From Salvator merianae (Eukaryota; Chordata; Lepidosauria; Squamata; Teiidae): DNA of 64,000 bases. Position 1 is the stretch's first letter. The number at the start of each line of letters is the position of its first letter. The stretch is from the NCBI GenBank assembly GCA_003586115.2, contig QVOM02000023.1:5141211-5205210 (forward strand), read 5' to 3'. Below are positions 23,744-34,293 of this stretch, piece after piece. The translations under genes and the position numbers were made by a program. The notes beneath the pieces are model-generated. The model was given only the letters and a program-made list of their open reading frames with translations, was not told the DNA's origin and did no database searches.

Positions 23744-24045
23744 CAGACTAGATTATTTATTTATGTTTCTAGCAGGCCCTGTACTCTAAGGCAGCGGCAG
23801 TTCATCGCTTTAAGCGCAGGTGTTCGCATGTCGCTGGAAGGGAAGATTACTGGCTGCTGGGTCTGTGTTTTTCCATGGCAGGCCACTGCAAGACCAGACC
23901 AAGGAGGGGCGAGTTTTTCTGGCCAGAGACCTCCCCTTCCAGAGACATGCGAACACCCGTGCTTAAAGCGACCAGCAGTCACTGCTCTAAGGGGTCTCCG
24001 GGCAGGTTACAACAATCACATTTAGCCTGAAAATAAAATTCCACC
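23744..24045 (-). mobile_element. LINE-type 3' tail family, interrupted by a hAT-like element
   Basis: With the element 23,792-23,984 and one duplication removed, the flanks join as TTATTTATTTATGTTTCTAG, CAGGCCCTGTACTCTAAGG and GGTCTCCGGGCAGGTTACAA. This matches the copy at 46.4 kb (ATCCCGCCC..GAAGGTCTCAGGGCAGGTTACAAC). Confidence 0.65.
23792..23984. mobile_element. hAT-like non-autonomous element, 193 bp, perfect 8-bp duplication
   Basis: CTCTAAGG stands at 23,784-23,791 and again at 23,985-23,992. The ends are CAGCGGCAG... and ...GCAGTCACTG, so both termini begin CAG when read inward. About 54 bp at each end are inverted copies with roughly 44 matches, including a shared TCGCTTTAAGC and GGTGTTCGCATGTC. 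CAG-type ends plus an 8-bp duplication are the signature of hAT transposons. There is no transposase. It is GC-richer than its surroundings. A 173-codon plus frame (23,504-24,025) runs through it and is spurious. Confidence 0.85.
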
Positions 24046-24529
24046 ATCCCAGTTGACAATAAAAGGGCTGCTTTAACTTATTCACAGTGGTGGGTGACGT
24101 GCGACAGGTTGGCAGCTGTATGCCAGTTACTGCTGTTTATATAACTGGGAATATTACAAAGTGGCTGCATCAACAGATACCTTTGGTCCATTTGGTTTCG
24201 GCTGGCAGCATTTTTCTGGGAATTCAGTTTTCAGGTACAGGATGGACCTGAATGAGTACATTTATGTACTGTTGCTATTCCCTAAAGGCCTCGTATGCCC
24301 GGTGGGCCAGGTACAATTAAACACACCGAGGTGGAAATGATAAAAATCATCATCTTCAGACTTCTGGTAGCAGTCCCTCCTTCCGAACTGCCACCAGGGA
24401 GTGGAGGAGAAAGGAAATTACTGTGCTCCCTCTGGAGGCCCCTCCCTCGCAACTGCCACCCACAATAGGCTCAGAACCATCTGGCCAGGGGGAGAGACCT
24501 GTTCTTCACCACTTAACATGTTTAACCGA
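24046..24529. other. No gene seen
   Basis: Unique sequence; a CTCCCTCC..GAACTGCCACC motif is repeated once 70 bp apart (24,379 and 24,442 regions). Confidence 0.5.
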
Positions 24530-24600
24530 TATGTTTAACTGACTGTAACCTGCCCCAAGACCTTAGGGTATAGAGTGGGATTAAAATGCAAATAAACAAA
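24530..24600 (+). mobile_element. LINE-type 3' tail, plus orientation
   Basis: GACTGTAACCTGCCCCAAGACC then TAGAGTGGGATTAAAATGCAAATAAACAAA has the order of the GGGCGG..ATAAATAAA tail family, in the opposite orientation to most copies in the window. Confidence 0.45.
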
Positions 24601-25324
24601 GTGAGCTAGCAGTGATACAACAGCTGACTGGTATGCAGGCAGGCTTTTATCTGTAGTGGGATAACAGGGGATTCCTCAGGCCAGACCTGAGAAGGGTTGG
24701 GATTTATCAGAGTATATGTCATTATTAGCTCTGCAGAGCTACTACCAGGGTAAAAGCAGAACCTTTTCTTTCCACTGGCCCTGCCAGATTGATCTCTTCT
24801 CCGCTCCCTCTGTAGCAGACACTGCTGCACCATCTGTTTATGTATTTTATTATTTTATTTTCCTAGCCACTTTTGTAAAACAACTTAAATGTCATCCTCC
24901 TACAATTACCTACAGAAGAAAAGAATGAATAGGAACGTTCCCACAGGGGGCCCTGTCTTAAATGAAGCTTTTGTTGTTATAAATTGTTACTCAAAGCAGT
25001 ACAAGCTTTTGGAACAGTTTGCATGTTGTTGGAAACCTGATGCATGGGGCTTTGAATTCAGAGTGCTCCGTTGGAGTCTGCCAGTCGGCCTCTCTTCTGA
25101 AACTATGCATTCTCCGAGTGGAGTTGTGGGAAGGAGGTTCAATTTTTAATCCTTCAGCTACCAGATAAGGAAGACTGAGAGCTAATTTTCACCGAATGTG
25201 GCAAGCCTGGGTCTGTGTCCCCAATTTCAGACAATACACGGCAGGAACTAGCCTTAGAAAACTCGGAGAAATAATTTAGAACCTAAGCTAAATCAGCACA
25301 CAGTAAAAACAAAACAAAAGTGGC
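24601..25324. other. No gene seen
   Basis: Unique AT-rich sequence with TTATTTTATTATTTTATTTT near 24,840. No motif. Confidence 0.55.
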
Positions 25325-25545
25325 ACAAAAACAGCTTAGAGCTGGTTGTGTCTGCGTGCTAATGCTTCAAACCACATCCAATTCCAGGTTGACGGCAAGG
25401 ACACATCTAAGCAGTTTTCTTGGCAGGGATACAGAAGAAGTTTGCCATTGCCTTCTTTTCCGGGGGACGCTGAGGATTAAACCAGCGATTCTCTGTTTTC
25501 CAGGCTCTTTGCTCTACCCCTAAGCTACAGCCCCTCCCAGGCTCC
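25325..25545 (-). mobile_element. tRNA-derived SINE, near complete
   Basis: On the minus strand the copy starts GGGGCTGTAGCTTAGGGGTA, which contains a tRNA-type A box, then GGTTTAATCCTC as a B box about 35-45 bp on. The SINE body follows (AGGCAATGGCAAACTTCTTC, GCCAAGAAAACTGC). The tail GCCGTCAACCTGGAATTGGA resembles the CGCCATAAGTTGGAAT end of common reptile SINEs (from memory). It is a dead retroposon and not a tRNA gene. Confidence 0.8.
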
Positions 25546-25555
25546 AGGGCCCTCT

Positions 25556-25680
25556 TATGCTGTTTTTTGGCAGAGGCGTAGAAGTGGTTTGCCATTGTCT
25601 ACTTGCAAGGAGAGGCAGGGATCGAACTGGGAGCCCTCAGTTTTCCAGGCGGTTTGATCTGCCACTGAGCTGTAGTCACA
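25556..25680 (-). mobile_element. tRNA-derived SINE, 3'-truncated, head to tail with the previous one
   Basis: On the minus strand it begins CTACAGCTCAGTGGCAGATC (A box), then CAGTTCGATCCCTGC (B box), then GACAATGGCAAACCACTTCT. It breaks off at the body, where the 5' end of the next SINE begins. The two copies differ by many substitutions. Confidence 0.75.
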
Positions 25681-25732
25681 CCAGCAACTATAATGGGAGA
25701 AGTGAGGCTTCTACCACCATTTTTCAACTCAC

Positions 25733-25850
25733 TTGTCACAGTTTGTGGGTTGTTGTGCTGTGTTCCATTATAATTCTGCTTTGAACTGAAGCTTTTGGAT
25801 GTGATTACAATATCCATCTTCAGCGGATTTGACTGCTAGGAGAGTCAAAC
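25733..25850. repeat. Interspersed repeat shared with 49,233-49,502
   Basis: Shared order: GGGTTGTTGTGCTGTGTTCC, TCTGCTTTGAACTGAAGCTT, TTGGATGTGATTACAATATC, CATCTTCAGCGG and GACT(G/T)CTAGGAGAGTC. The inverse reads like a common squamate repeat with a CTGAAGATG..ATGGC..ACAGCCC pattern. Class not determined. Confidence 0.55.
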
Positions 25851-25990
25851 ACAACTAGCAAAAGTGCTTCCAGAATGTGTTCTCTGGCCTTTAATGTGGA
25901 CTAGAGGTGGGATGGGAAATGTTAGCACCCGTGTGCTACCATCTCTAAACTTCTTTAGAGCTGCTTTTTAACATGTGTGTGGATGCAACC
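25851..25990. mobile_element. Single-unit relative of the 72-bp-repeat MITE
   Basis: Contains one copy of the unit (GGCCTTTAATGTGGACTAG, GAGGTGGGATGGGAAATG, CTACCATCTCTAAAC) and the right arm AGAGCTGCTTTTTAACATGT followed by GGATGCAACCTG. Confidence 0.7.
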
Positions 25991-26659
25991 TGCGTTTCTT
26001 TCTGACAGGCTTCCATCCCATCTGAAGAGATGAGACCAGCTGCCTTTTGAGAGGCACACCATGTATTCTGCTTAACACAGATGTGGTGGTTATCAGCTGA
26101 CTCTCAACTCCATCTAGTGGTGTTGGGTGGAAGCAGCTCTTCAAATGCACACCTGATCTGTTGCTATCTTGAAGCCTAGAGCTGTGGTCAGGTGCCTAAC
26201 AGTAGAGAAAAGCTTCTCAAGCAAGATCCATATGGGATCATAATGTTGCCGTTGGACCACACCAGAGGTGCTCGGACCACATACCTGTGTGGACAGAAGA
26301 GTCCCACAATCTGGTATTCTGCACTATCTTGCATCTTGGGAGCTCTTCAATGCTCCATAGAGCTTTGGAAAGGTAAAAGCTTTGTGGAGAATTCTGACAG
26401 TGCTGTGCAGCAATATAAAGGACTATGTTTTCTGGCATCGACCTGCATCAGTGAAGACAGGAAAATGACCAACTTCTGTAATCACTTCCTATCCCTACCG
26501 TAGGGACCCTAGGTGGAAACCCTGAACCTGGGAACAAAAATCTCCCAGCTCTGCATTCCCCTTATCCAGAGCAGCAACAAGTATGCAAACAACATGTCAC
26601 TGCCAATGTGAGCACTCTGTTGCCAAAGGGAGATCACCTACAGAGCAATGCCTGAACAG
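25991..26659. other. No gene seen
   Basis: A 103-codon plus frame (26,192-26,503) has no motif I recognise and nothing supports transcription. Confidence 0.5.
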
Positions 26660-26935
26660 GTTAAAGACTGAATGATAAAACGGGTCCAAAATTTTGGTTG
26701 CAAGATACAAATGGATCAATGGGCAAATATGTTGTTGAAGGGGATGGAATGTACACTATATTATAATCCTAAAGGGAAAAAAATAAGATGATGTCCCATT
26801 GGTACATGACATCAGAAATTTAATAAATATATAATATATATTTATATATATATATAATATATATATATTATATATATATATACTAAAATATATAAAGATG
26901 AATTTAATACTTGTTGGAAATGTGGAAGACATGGA
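26660..26935 (+). mobile_element. L1-like LINE ORF2, C-terminal fragment
   Basis: HWYMTSEI at 26,797-26,820 and CWKCGRHG at 26,912-26,935 resemble the WY-TP and CW-CG motifs near the C-terminus of L1 ORF2 proteins, in the right order. The two lie in different frames and are separated by an AT dinucleotide expansion. Upstream plus-strand frames carry stops. A decayed fragment; the L1 assignment rests on two short motifs. Confidence 0.5.
26826..26884. repeat. AT-rich (TA)n tract
   Basis: Interrupted TA repeat (TATATAAT, TATATTATATA) inside the L1-like fragment; it expands the distance between its two coding motifs. Confidence 0.9.
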
Positions 26936-27728
26936 CCTTTCTGCCCGGGCCCTTAATCTGGATTTAGGAGGCACTGCCCTCGCTGGTCTGGCTCTGTCTT
27001 CACAAAATGGAGCGAGATCTGGATTAAAGGATTTGTTAATCCAGATCTCTGATAGAATCCAGAGAAACATATGAAAATAGATATACATTTAACTGCCAAA
27101 AGTGTGATCGGAAGTTCCTTTTATTTATTTTGCTTTTCACTCTCTTCCTTACTTTTTCCTTTCCTTTCCTTTCCTTTTTTCATTGTAACCTTTGATACAC
27201 TTAAAAAAAAATCTCTAATAAAAGAGATCTCTAAGTGTTTTAAATTACATATCCATTCCATCCAAATTTGTTATGAATTTGAAATTTAAAACATTTTTTT
27301 TTCTAAAAAAAGGTAGATTTTGGTAGACATTTGAAGATTCATTTTCTTCTAAGTGTTTCAGCACTAGTTTTACCTTCATATCCACATTTCTATATATAGT
27401 GTGTCTAAGCGTAGCACTCTGGAAGTTTTATTTTCAGCTAAAATAAGCGAAGATTAAACAAAACAACCCATGTATATCAACAATATTTTTTTGATGCAGT
27501 CAGCTGAAAGGTAGTGGTGTCCATTCATGCTAAACTGCATTTCACAATCAGCTGTTCATTCCTATGAACCATGGCAAACTTCATCACATCAAAGTCCAGT
27601 TTCCAGTGGCTCACAGAGTTGAAAAGCTGATGATAAATTGTTGATTAACCTTTCTTCTGTCCCCTGGATGCTGTTCGCCAATGCCAAAAGATAAAATGAA
27701 GGTGGCTTAATTTGAAAATGTTTTCCGA
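26936..27728. other. No gene; small palindrome at about 27,010-27,045
   Basis: GAGATCTGGATTAAAGG..TTAATCCAGATCTC is an inverted pair in what may be a MITE relic opening CTTTCTGCCCGGGCCCTTAA. A TTCCT run lies at 27,148-27,177. No coding motif. Confidence 0.5.
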
Positions 27729-28382
27729 GGCCCTTTGTGCACTTACCTTTAATCCCAATCAGAAGCCTCCATAGTTAGCTTCGGGTCCTCATAAATCCAC
27801 ATGTTAATGTGGACCTTTGTGGCCCTGACCCCTGCTGGAATGCTCCGTCTGCATTAAATGGAGCATAATTCAGATCAGGGAGGTCCTGATCAGGAATACT
27901 GGCAGACCCATTTAAACAGGTCTACCAGCAGACCAGTGGGCCTTGGTCCAGAACGTGGAGATATGCAGAAGACCTGCCTCTTATATCTGAGACTTGTGGG
28001 GGATGCATTTTGGTCCTGTGCCAAAGCGCACCACCAAAAGGCAGCCCCCAGAGGCTCTGTGGCTAGAAACTTTTGTTCCTAACTCTTGGAGCCCTCAGAG
28101 CCTCAAAAATCATGCACACTTCAAGCATGGGGAGGGGCTGGTCGGAACCAGCACTGCCGTGCAGATCTATAACCCATCCTTGGTTTAGCAAGGGTAACTG
28201 TGCTTGGTTTGAAGTCAAAAGCAGGTAAAGCATTTGGAGAACTTAGGAAATGATCTTATTCCCAGGTCCCATTTCTTCTTCACTTTAGGGCCATTCATTT
28301 CAATGCAAGCCAGGCCACCAACAGGCCTCACTGGTCCAGAGCCACTGGTTCAGGCCACGGATAGGTAAGTGCAAAAAGGCTC
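27729..28382. mobile_element. Family A long MITE with a nested insert
   Basis: Begins GGCCCTTTGTGCACTTACCT and ends GGTAAGTGCAAAAAGGCTC; flanks CGA and CAA match at 2 of 3 positions. Interior blocks match the 13.5-kb copy (CCCATTTAAACAGGTCTACC, GAGGCTCTGTGGCTAG). It is about 150 bp longer because of the 149-bp repeat at 28,165-28,313. Confidence 0.75.
28165..28313 (+). repeat. 149-bp repeat nested in the MITE; second copy at 30,603
   Basis: The copy from ATCTATAAC to CAATGCAAGCCA aligns end to end with 30,603-30,750 at roughly 85% by eye. Both carry AG/GTAAAGCAT and a pyrimidine stretch ending TTAG before GGCC. Absent from the 13.5-kb family A copy, so it is an insertion. Class unknown. Confidence 0.7.
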
Positions 28383-29286
28383 CAAGCCTTCTCCATTCAT
28401 TCCAAGAAATGCATTAACCCCTTGACAACGCCACACATAACTGTTTGGGGTGGGGAGGGATGAAGAATTAAAATGAATCTCTGATCTGGGAAGTTCAGAA
28501 GGCAGTGAATTTGTCTACTTCCTAGCATGTGTGGAGGAGTTCAGGGGGCTGACGTCATTCTGTGCACCATAGCACGCAACCAAAGAGCAATCGGGGGCAA
28601 GGGGTGAACTGTGAGGTCTTTGTTTCTGTGTCCTCGAGATAATTGGTTCTTCAACAGTGGCAACCTGACAGCCAGCATCCAGCCAGGCACGCAAAAGGCA
28701 AAATGACACCCAGCCCCTGACACGTCCTGACAATGAATGATGGCCAAAACTTCTGCTGACATTTCGAAGTGCTTAATTGGGGATAATGCCTATCAGCAAT
28801 GGAAGAGCCGGCACGGATCCTGAGACGCTCTCCTCGGTCTTTAACCCCTCCTCTGTTCAATCAGAGGCAAAGATAACGGCAGTTGAGAGGGCAGGATCCT
28901 CTCTCTCAATCTACTCCAGGAATGGAGTTGGACACGCGGTGCGCATTTCCATAACGCAGTGACAGGCATTTGCATAAAGCATACATGTGGGGATGGATAC
29001 TCATAGGCCGTTTCCCCAATTAAGACACTGAGTTGCTGAATTTTCAGCATTGCTGCCCTTCAGAGTATGCCAAAATAGTCTGTTCGCCCCTTTCAAAAAG
29101 AAATGAAATAAAAACAGGATTTTTTTTTAAAAGAAAGACTACAGAGAATACTACTGTTTCTGGGTCAGAAATTAATAATTAGAAACAGATGCACTCGACA
29201 ATTATAATTTCCAGCCCTAACCCATTAAAACTTCAATTTACTCTATTTCTACTTATCATTTTATATCTACATCTATGTCTACCTCC
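28383..29286. other. Repeat-poor sequence, candidate conserved noncoding DNA
   Basis: About 28,730-29,050 has no visible repeat and includes an ATTTGCAT octamer (28,968-28,975). Several overlapping short frames on both strands have no motif. Conservation cannot be judged here. Confidence 0.4.
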
Positions 29287-29343
<57 letters not shown>

Positions 29344-29380
29344 CCTACCTACCTACCTACCTTTCTACCTATCTCTCTCA

Positions 29381-29454
<74 letters not shown>

Positions 29455-29545
29455 CTGCCTGTCTTGTCTGTCTGTCTGTCTCATTTGTCTCTCTATCATC
29501 TATCATCTATCATCTGTCTGTCTATCTGTCTATCTCATCTATCTA
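29287..29545. repeat. Compound (ATCT)n/(ACCT)n/(CTGT)n microsatellite
   Basis: ATCT to about 29,342, ACCT, then CTGT, a second ATCT block of about 50 bp, then mixed CTGT and ATCT units. Frames of 110-129 codons (Tyr/Leu/Ser/Ile) are artefacts of the array. Confidence 0.95.
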
Positions 29546-30106
29546 TACATTTCTTCATATATACATCTCTGTTCATAACTTCAACAAATGCATGTGCATA
29601 TATTTGAAAGTAATCTATCAAGATTTTTCTCTGAATGTGGATTTTTAAGGAACCCTCCAGAAGTTCCCCCTTTTTCAATCTCTCAGGAGACCATCACACT
29701 TTGCCAACACACAGCAGTGATATGTCGGTGCCTCACCGTGCCTTCTTTTATGGATGGGAATATGACCAAACAAGCCAGCCCCATGCCCCAGAAGTAGGCC
29801 ATCTTCCAAATTATGGCAAAATATTGCTGTGCTTCAACACAGGGTCTGGGCTATTCCTACCACTGCCCAGGAGCTAGGACCCAGCTTGGCTTGCTTGGAC
29901 ACTGCCTTTAAACATTTCCCAGCTAGAACGCTCCTGTGCATAGATTCTGCACCTGGGAGTGGAGTCTGTACAACACAGGAAGCTGTGAGGTCACTGCCTG
30001 TCAGCCTCATATATGGCATGGCCCTCCATTGATTATGCAAATATTGCCACAGAGATGTGAGTTGCCCTAGAGATCAAATCTGGGATGTTCTGCATGGGAA
30101 AATATA
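29546..30106. other. No gene seen
   Basis: Slightly GC-richer unique sequence with uninformative short frames on both strands. Confidence 0.55.
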
Positions 30107-30592
30107 GGGCAAATTCATACTTCCATGTTTGGAATGGTCTCCAAAGACCAACCCAGACCAGTGAAGAACAGGAACGGTTGCGACCATTTGCATGCTGAGT
30201 GCTGAAACAGTCCCCTCCTATTCAGTGGCTGCAGCAATGTGAATGGGAACACTTCCTGTTGTGTTCCTGATGGAACACCCTATATTGAACACACCACCCA
30301 TCCTGCACCATGACTGGGTGACAGGATGGCACATACAGTGAGCAAAGGTGGTGTGCACTGTTACAGGCTGAACCCTATTGGTGGTCCTGGAAGTGGTGTG
30401 AAAACACTGCTCCCCAGCTGTTCCTGTAACCACAGAAATGCTTGTGGACAGCATTTGAGCTGTCCACAGCAAGTTAGGATCAGGAACAGTTCAGGACACT
30501 TCCTGGACAGCTGCAGCAGTTTGAGGTACAGGCAACACGCTCCTGCGATCTGCTGGGAATGTTCCATCAGGTAAGTGCGAACAGTCCCCTGG
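30107..30592. mobile_element. Family C MITE (GGGGACTGTTCGCACTTACC ends)
   Basis: The right end CAGGTAAGTGCGAACAGTCC is clear; the left end GGGCAAATTCATACTTCC is a decayed inverse. The interior holds GTGGACAGC ATTTGA GCTGTCCAC, a perfect stem also found in the second copy at 44.0 kb. Confidence 0.65.
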
Positions 30593-30602
30593 TCTACCAC
30601 TG

Positions 30603-30750
30603 ATCTATAACCTGTCCTTGGCTCAGCAAGGGTAGCTGTGCTTGATTTGAAGACAAAAGTTTGTAAAGCATCTGAAGAACTTGGGAAACAATCTTATTCC
30701 CTGGTCCTGTTTCTTCTTTACCTTAGGGCCGTTTGTTTCAATGCAAGCCA
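30603..30750 (+). repeat. Second copy of the 149-bp repeat
   Basis: Aligns over its full length with 28,165-28,313, same orientation, and lies directly after the family C MITE. Confidence 0.7.
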
Positions 30751-31245
30751 AGCCATGAGATAATCCAGGATGCCTTTGCTGATATAACGGTACAGCTCTC
30801 AAGGCAGAACTACAGGTTACATAGAGCACAAGAGATCAGGGCCGCCCCTCTCATCACATCCTCCACCAAGAATCCTTTGCTTTCCTATATGCCTGGCATG
30901 AGTAACAGTTACATGCACCATCAAAGTATTCCCAAGTTTTAAGTTTGGATATACTGCAGGCTGCAGCTTTGGATGTCGGACTTTGGAGAGATAGACCAGC
31001 CACTGGCCCTGGGAAATTCATCAGGCAATTAATGAATTGCTGCATCATAAACATTCTCTGAGCTGAATCTTCCTTCTGCAGATGTTTTGCCACCAGGCTA
31101 AGCAGCAGCAGTGTTAAGCAGTTGTTGCATATGGATATAGAAGAGGCAGTTCATTGTCAATGAAAACACCAGAATCGGTTGAGGCCACTGGCTCAGAATC
31201 CTTGAGGGATGAATGCTGAACAACTGAGCAACCCTCAACGCAGCC
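30751..31245. other. No gene; includes repeat block at 31,060-31,120
   Basis: The block CTTCCTTCTGCAGATGTTTT then GCCACCAGGCTAAGCAGCAG recurs at 16,768-16,825. No coding motif. Confidence 0.5.
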
Positions 31246-31410
31246 GTTGGCATTTATTTATTTGTGTGCTTGTATTCTGCCTACTTCATAATGACTCAAG
31301 GAGACGGCTAACATGAGCCAATAGAAACATTAAAAGCAGAAGGAAAGGGGGGAAACCCACAAATATAAATTAAAATAATCCACGGTGCTCTCTGTTTCAG
31401 GAATAAGCAA
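31246..31410 (-). mobile_element. LINE-type 3' tail family, decayed
   Basis: CATTTATTTATTTGTGTGCT then TGTATTCTGCCTACTTCATAAT has the inverse tail order; the remainder is diverged. Confidence 0.4.
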
Positions 31411-32826
31411 TGCGATTCTTATTACCCATTGTCACCCACCACAGCAAAGATGGTCAATAGCCACAAATGATTGCTAATTGGCTTCCTTGGTGGATAACGA
31501 CACATATGGTTGCTGGATAAGCCTTATATTTTGGACTGCACTTGCTATCATCTAAATCTTGAGGGCAAAACATCAGCCATTTCTCATCTCTTCTGACTGG
31601 CGATGACTCTCATGGGTTCCTGGCAGAAACCATTGCAGTGCCTACAGTACGCAGTGACTTAGAAGGAGCTGAGCTTTCCCAATCCCCCCGGCAAAATCTG
31701 CCTCAATCGACTTTCCTTCCTCCCATTTTTTCAAGGCACCGTGTTTACATAACAGCAATAAATCTCATATTTCACATCCAGCTAGAGAGAGGAGAAAAAA
31801 AACCAAAAAAACAAGACACACACTGAAAGGCATGTAGGAAGCCTTTACATCCCAAGGGGTGAGCAGTGTGAGAATCCACCGCCTCTCTGTGAAATTGTCC
31901 ATGTTAATAGTGCAGGCAGCTCAGGTCGGTTTCCCCACGCAGGGATGCCTTGTTACTCGAGCTGAATTTTATGAAGCGTCTCTTTGGGCCCACTGAACAT
32001 GGAGGGAAACTTGTTTAGCCCTGGGCTCTGAAACAGAGTTGCTCGTGCTTCAGCACTGAGCAAAGGGCTGTGGTTCGTTCAGTCAGGATGGAAAATGAAA
32101 GTCTGCAGAGTAAAGTCAGTTCCAGAACACTATGGGGCATCGGGGAAGGTGAATCCATATAGTTTGGCAGAAATGGAGAATTTAGGCCACTTCAAATATT
32201 TTGGGATAACTGCTGTCCTCATTCCTGCTCACTGGGCATGCTCAGGTTCAGGGCACCCTTTTAAATTCTTAGGCTGTTTTTACACTCAGTGATATCCTAT
32301 CCTATGGGGGAGTCCATAAGCCTCCCTTCTTCATGGCAGTGGGAGATCCTCCTTCGAGAATGCAGTGAGAGAGCAGGCAGGGAGGTCAAAATGGTGCCCT
32401 GATCTGCTCTACTGTTGGACCTCAACAATGAGGTTTGCTGGCATACTAGTGGTTCCGGAAGTGGCACTCCACCCAAAAAGACCCTCCTGTCCTCACCTGT
32501 GGAGGCTGGATGCTAACTCTAGGGGTTAGCATCCAGCTAAATCTAGTGATGGTCCTAGTTTTCAGAGATGGTGGCCAGGACTGAGATAGCATGGGGCATT
32601 TTAAATGTGGAAATCCTATCCTGCTTCTGTGGCAACTCATCCCAGCATAGGGTAGATTATGTATCCGAGGCGAGGAAGTTAAGTGCAGAAATAGACTTAT
32701 AGCTCCATAAGCCAAATAGCAACCTTGCAGGTGAGAATGTTTCAATAAAACCATTTTTATATGGTAGAGTTGCTTTGATGGGATCTTCCCTTGTGGGCCT
32801 GAAAAACATATAACAGATGCTGGGAG
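31411..32826. other. No gene seen
   Basis: Minus frame of 146 codons at 32,446-32,886 has no motif I recognise and overlaps the MITE that follows. A GGGGTTAGCATCCAGC inverted pair lies near 32,508-32,538 (GCTGGATGCTAACTC / GGGTTAGCATCCAGC). Confidence 0.5.
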
Positions 32827-33157
32827 TAGGGATGTGCATGAACAAAATTCCCATTTTTGATTCGCTGTCGAAGCGAAAATCTGCATTTTCGCTTTGTCAA
32901 TAAATCACAATGTCAAAAAAGGGGCTTTCGCATTCGTTTTCATGAGTTTTGCAATGCGTTCCCCATTGAAAATGCCCTTTTCATGGGTTAAAACACAGCA
33001 AAACATATGAATATTCTGCTTTCATGAAGGAAGATGCTGGCTCTTTTTGGTCAAACTCTGAAAACACAAAATGGCGCATTTTTATTCAAGTTGAATATCC
33101 ACGAATGTGAAATATCCAATCAAATGAAAAATGAAAAATGAATTTTGCATATCTGTA
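32827..33157. mobile_element. Family B MITE (331 bp) with 8-bp duplication
   Basis: Begins TAGGGATGTGCATGAAC, ends TTTTGCATATCTGTA. Flanks GCTGGGAG (32,819-32,826) and GCTGGGAA (33,158-33,165) match at 7 of 8 positions. Confidence 0.85.
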
Positions 33158-34257
33158 GCTGGGAATAGGCTTCTGCTGGGCCAAAGTTCATTGGACGTGA
33201 AGCAGTTAGATAGGCTGTGGACTGCGAGGTGCAGACTTGGTTGCTCTGCAGCACCTGTGCACAGGTAGGGGGCAGGTGAGTACCATGGAAAATGTGTGCA
33301 CCTGCACAGTGCTAAGAGGCAATGACTAGTCCAGAATCATCTCCTTGATTATTCTTAACTGACTGGGGATTCAGAGCCAAGGATTCGGAGGTCCTCACCT
33401 GACATTCTAGCCACTATACTACCCTGGCTGTCTTTTATGGAAAGCGAGCAAAGGGACAGCCCAGCTAATCAGTCCCATTAGTCCCAAGCTCATGATTTAA
33501 TGATGGACTCTTGGCCTGGATACCCATGGCTGCAATCTTCCCAGGGCACAGTCAATGTCCTTCCTCTCTCTTCCCTTAAAAAACTCATCCTACAGCCTTC
33601 TCTGATCGTGCGCCACCATGTCCATTCACAGAGACGGAATCCAAGTGTCACTCCCAATCGATTTCACGTTAGCTACCCGCCCTGCGTGGCCCCACTCATT
33701 AGAAACAATTTACATGCTGCGCATCAGGATGACAGTTTTAGCAAGGGATTTGTTTAGCTAATTTCGAGTAATGGAGAAGAGAAATTAATCACATTAACAC
33801 TGTAGTTCTCTGGCACCGAGAGGCAAAGGTTACACATCATTGCGTGCACCTGCCACTCCTGATTTCTGCACCACCCCTTCTGAGATCTCTCCTCCCTCCT
33901 CCCAAAGCAGGGAGCCTGCCATCTGCTATCACAGGCTGAAGATACCAAGACAGCCAAAGGGGGAAGATAACGCAAAAGTTCACAGCAAGGTGAAAAGTGC
34001 CCTGGACGAGCCTTTGGGGGCACTGCAGTGGGTCACCGGGTCTGAAGCAAAGAATCCAAGAGGATTGAGCTGTCAGGATAGAGTGGCACTCACAGTCTGT
34101 GAGATTCGCTTTTGTCCACAACAGCAAAACCATCGCTTTCTGAAATGTGACCTCGGGCCTTGGGTTTATTAATGATTCATTATGTCGGTAACAACTGAAT
34201 GCACAAAGCCGTTTTGTAAACAGAAAGATCCTTGCTGCTAAATAAGAGAGAGGTGGG

Positions 34258-34258
<1 letters not shown>
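33158..34258. other. Repeat-poor sequence; open frames without motif at 33,837-34,361
   Basis: About 33,640-33,860 is repeat-free and may be conserved noncoding DNA. Overlapping frames of 110 (plus) and 174 (minus) codons in 33,837-34,361 have ordinary composition until the minus one enters the GA array; no domain is recognisable and I do not call a gene. Confidence 0.4.

Positions 34259-34291
<33 letters not shown>
34259..34291. repeat. (GA)n microsatellite
   Basis: Sixteen uninterrupted GA/AG units. Confidence 0.95.

Positions 34292-34293
<2 letters not shown>

Noticed and set aside
23504..24025. 173-codon plus frame, the longest outside pure microsatellites on that strand
   Set aside because: It crosses a family A relic, a LINE tail and the hAT-like insertion, so it cannot be one gene.
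25600..25680. tRNA gene on the minus strand
   Set aside because: A and B boxes are present but there is no foldable cloverleaf context, and a SINE body follows.
29281..29550. CRISPR-like regular repeats
   Set aside because: Units are 4 bp with no spacers; a vertebrate microsatellite.
29189..29607. 129- and 110-codon plus frames rich in Tyr, Leu, Ser and Ile
   Set aside because: Produced by the ATCT/CTGT microsatellite in successive frames.
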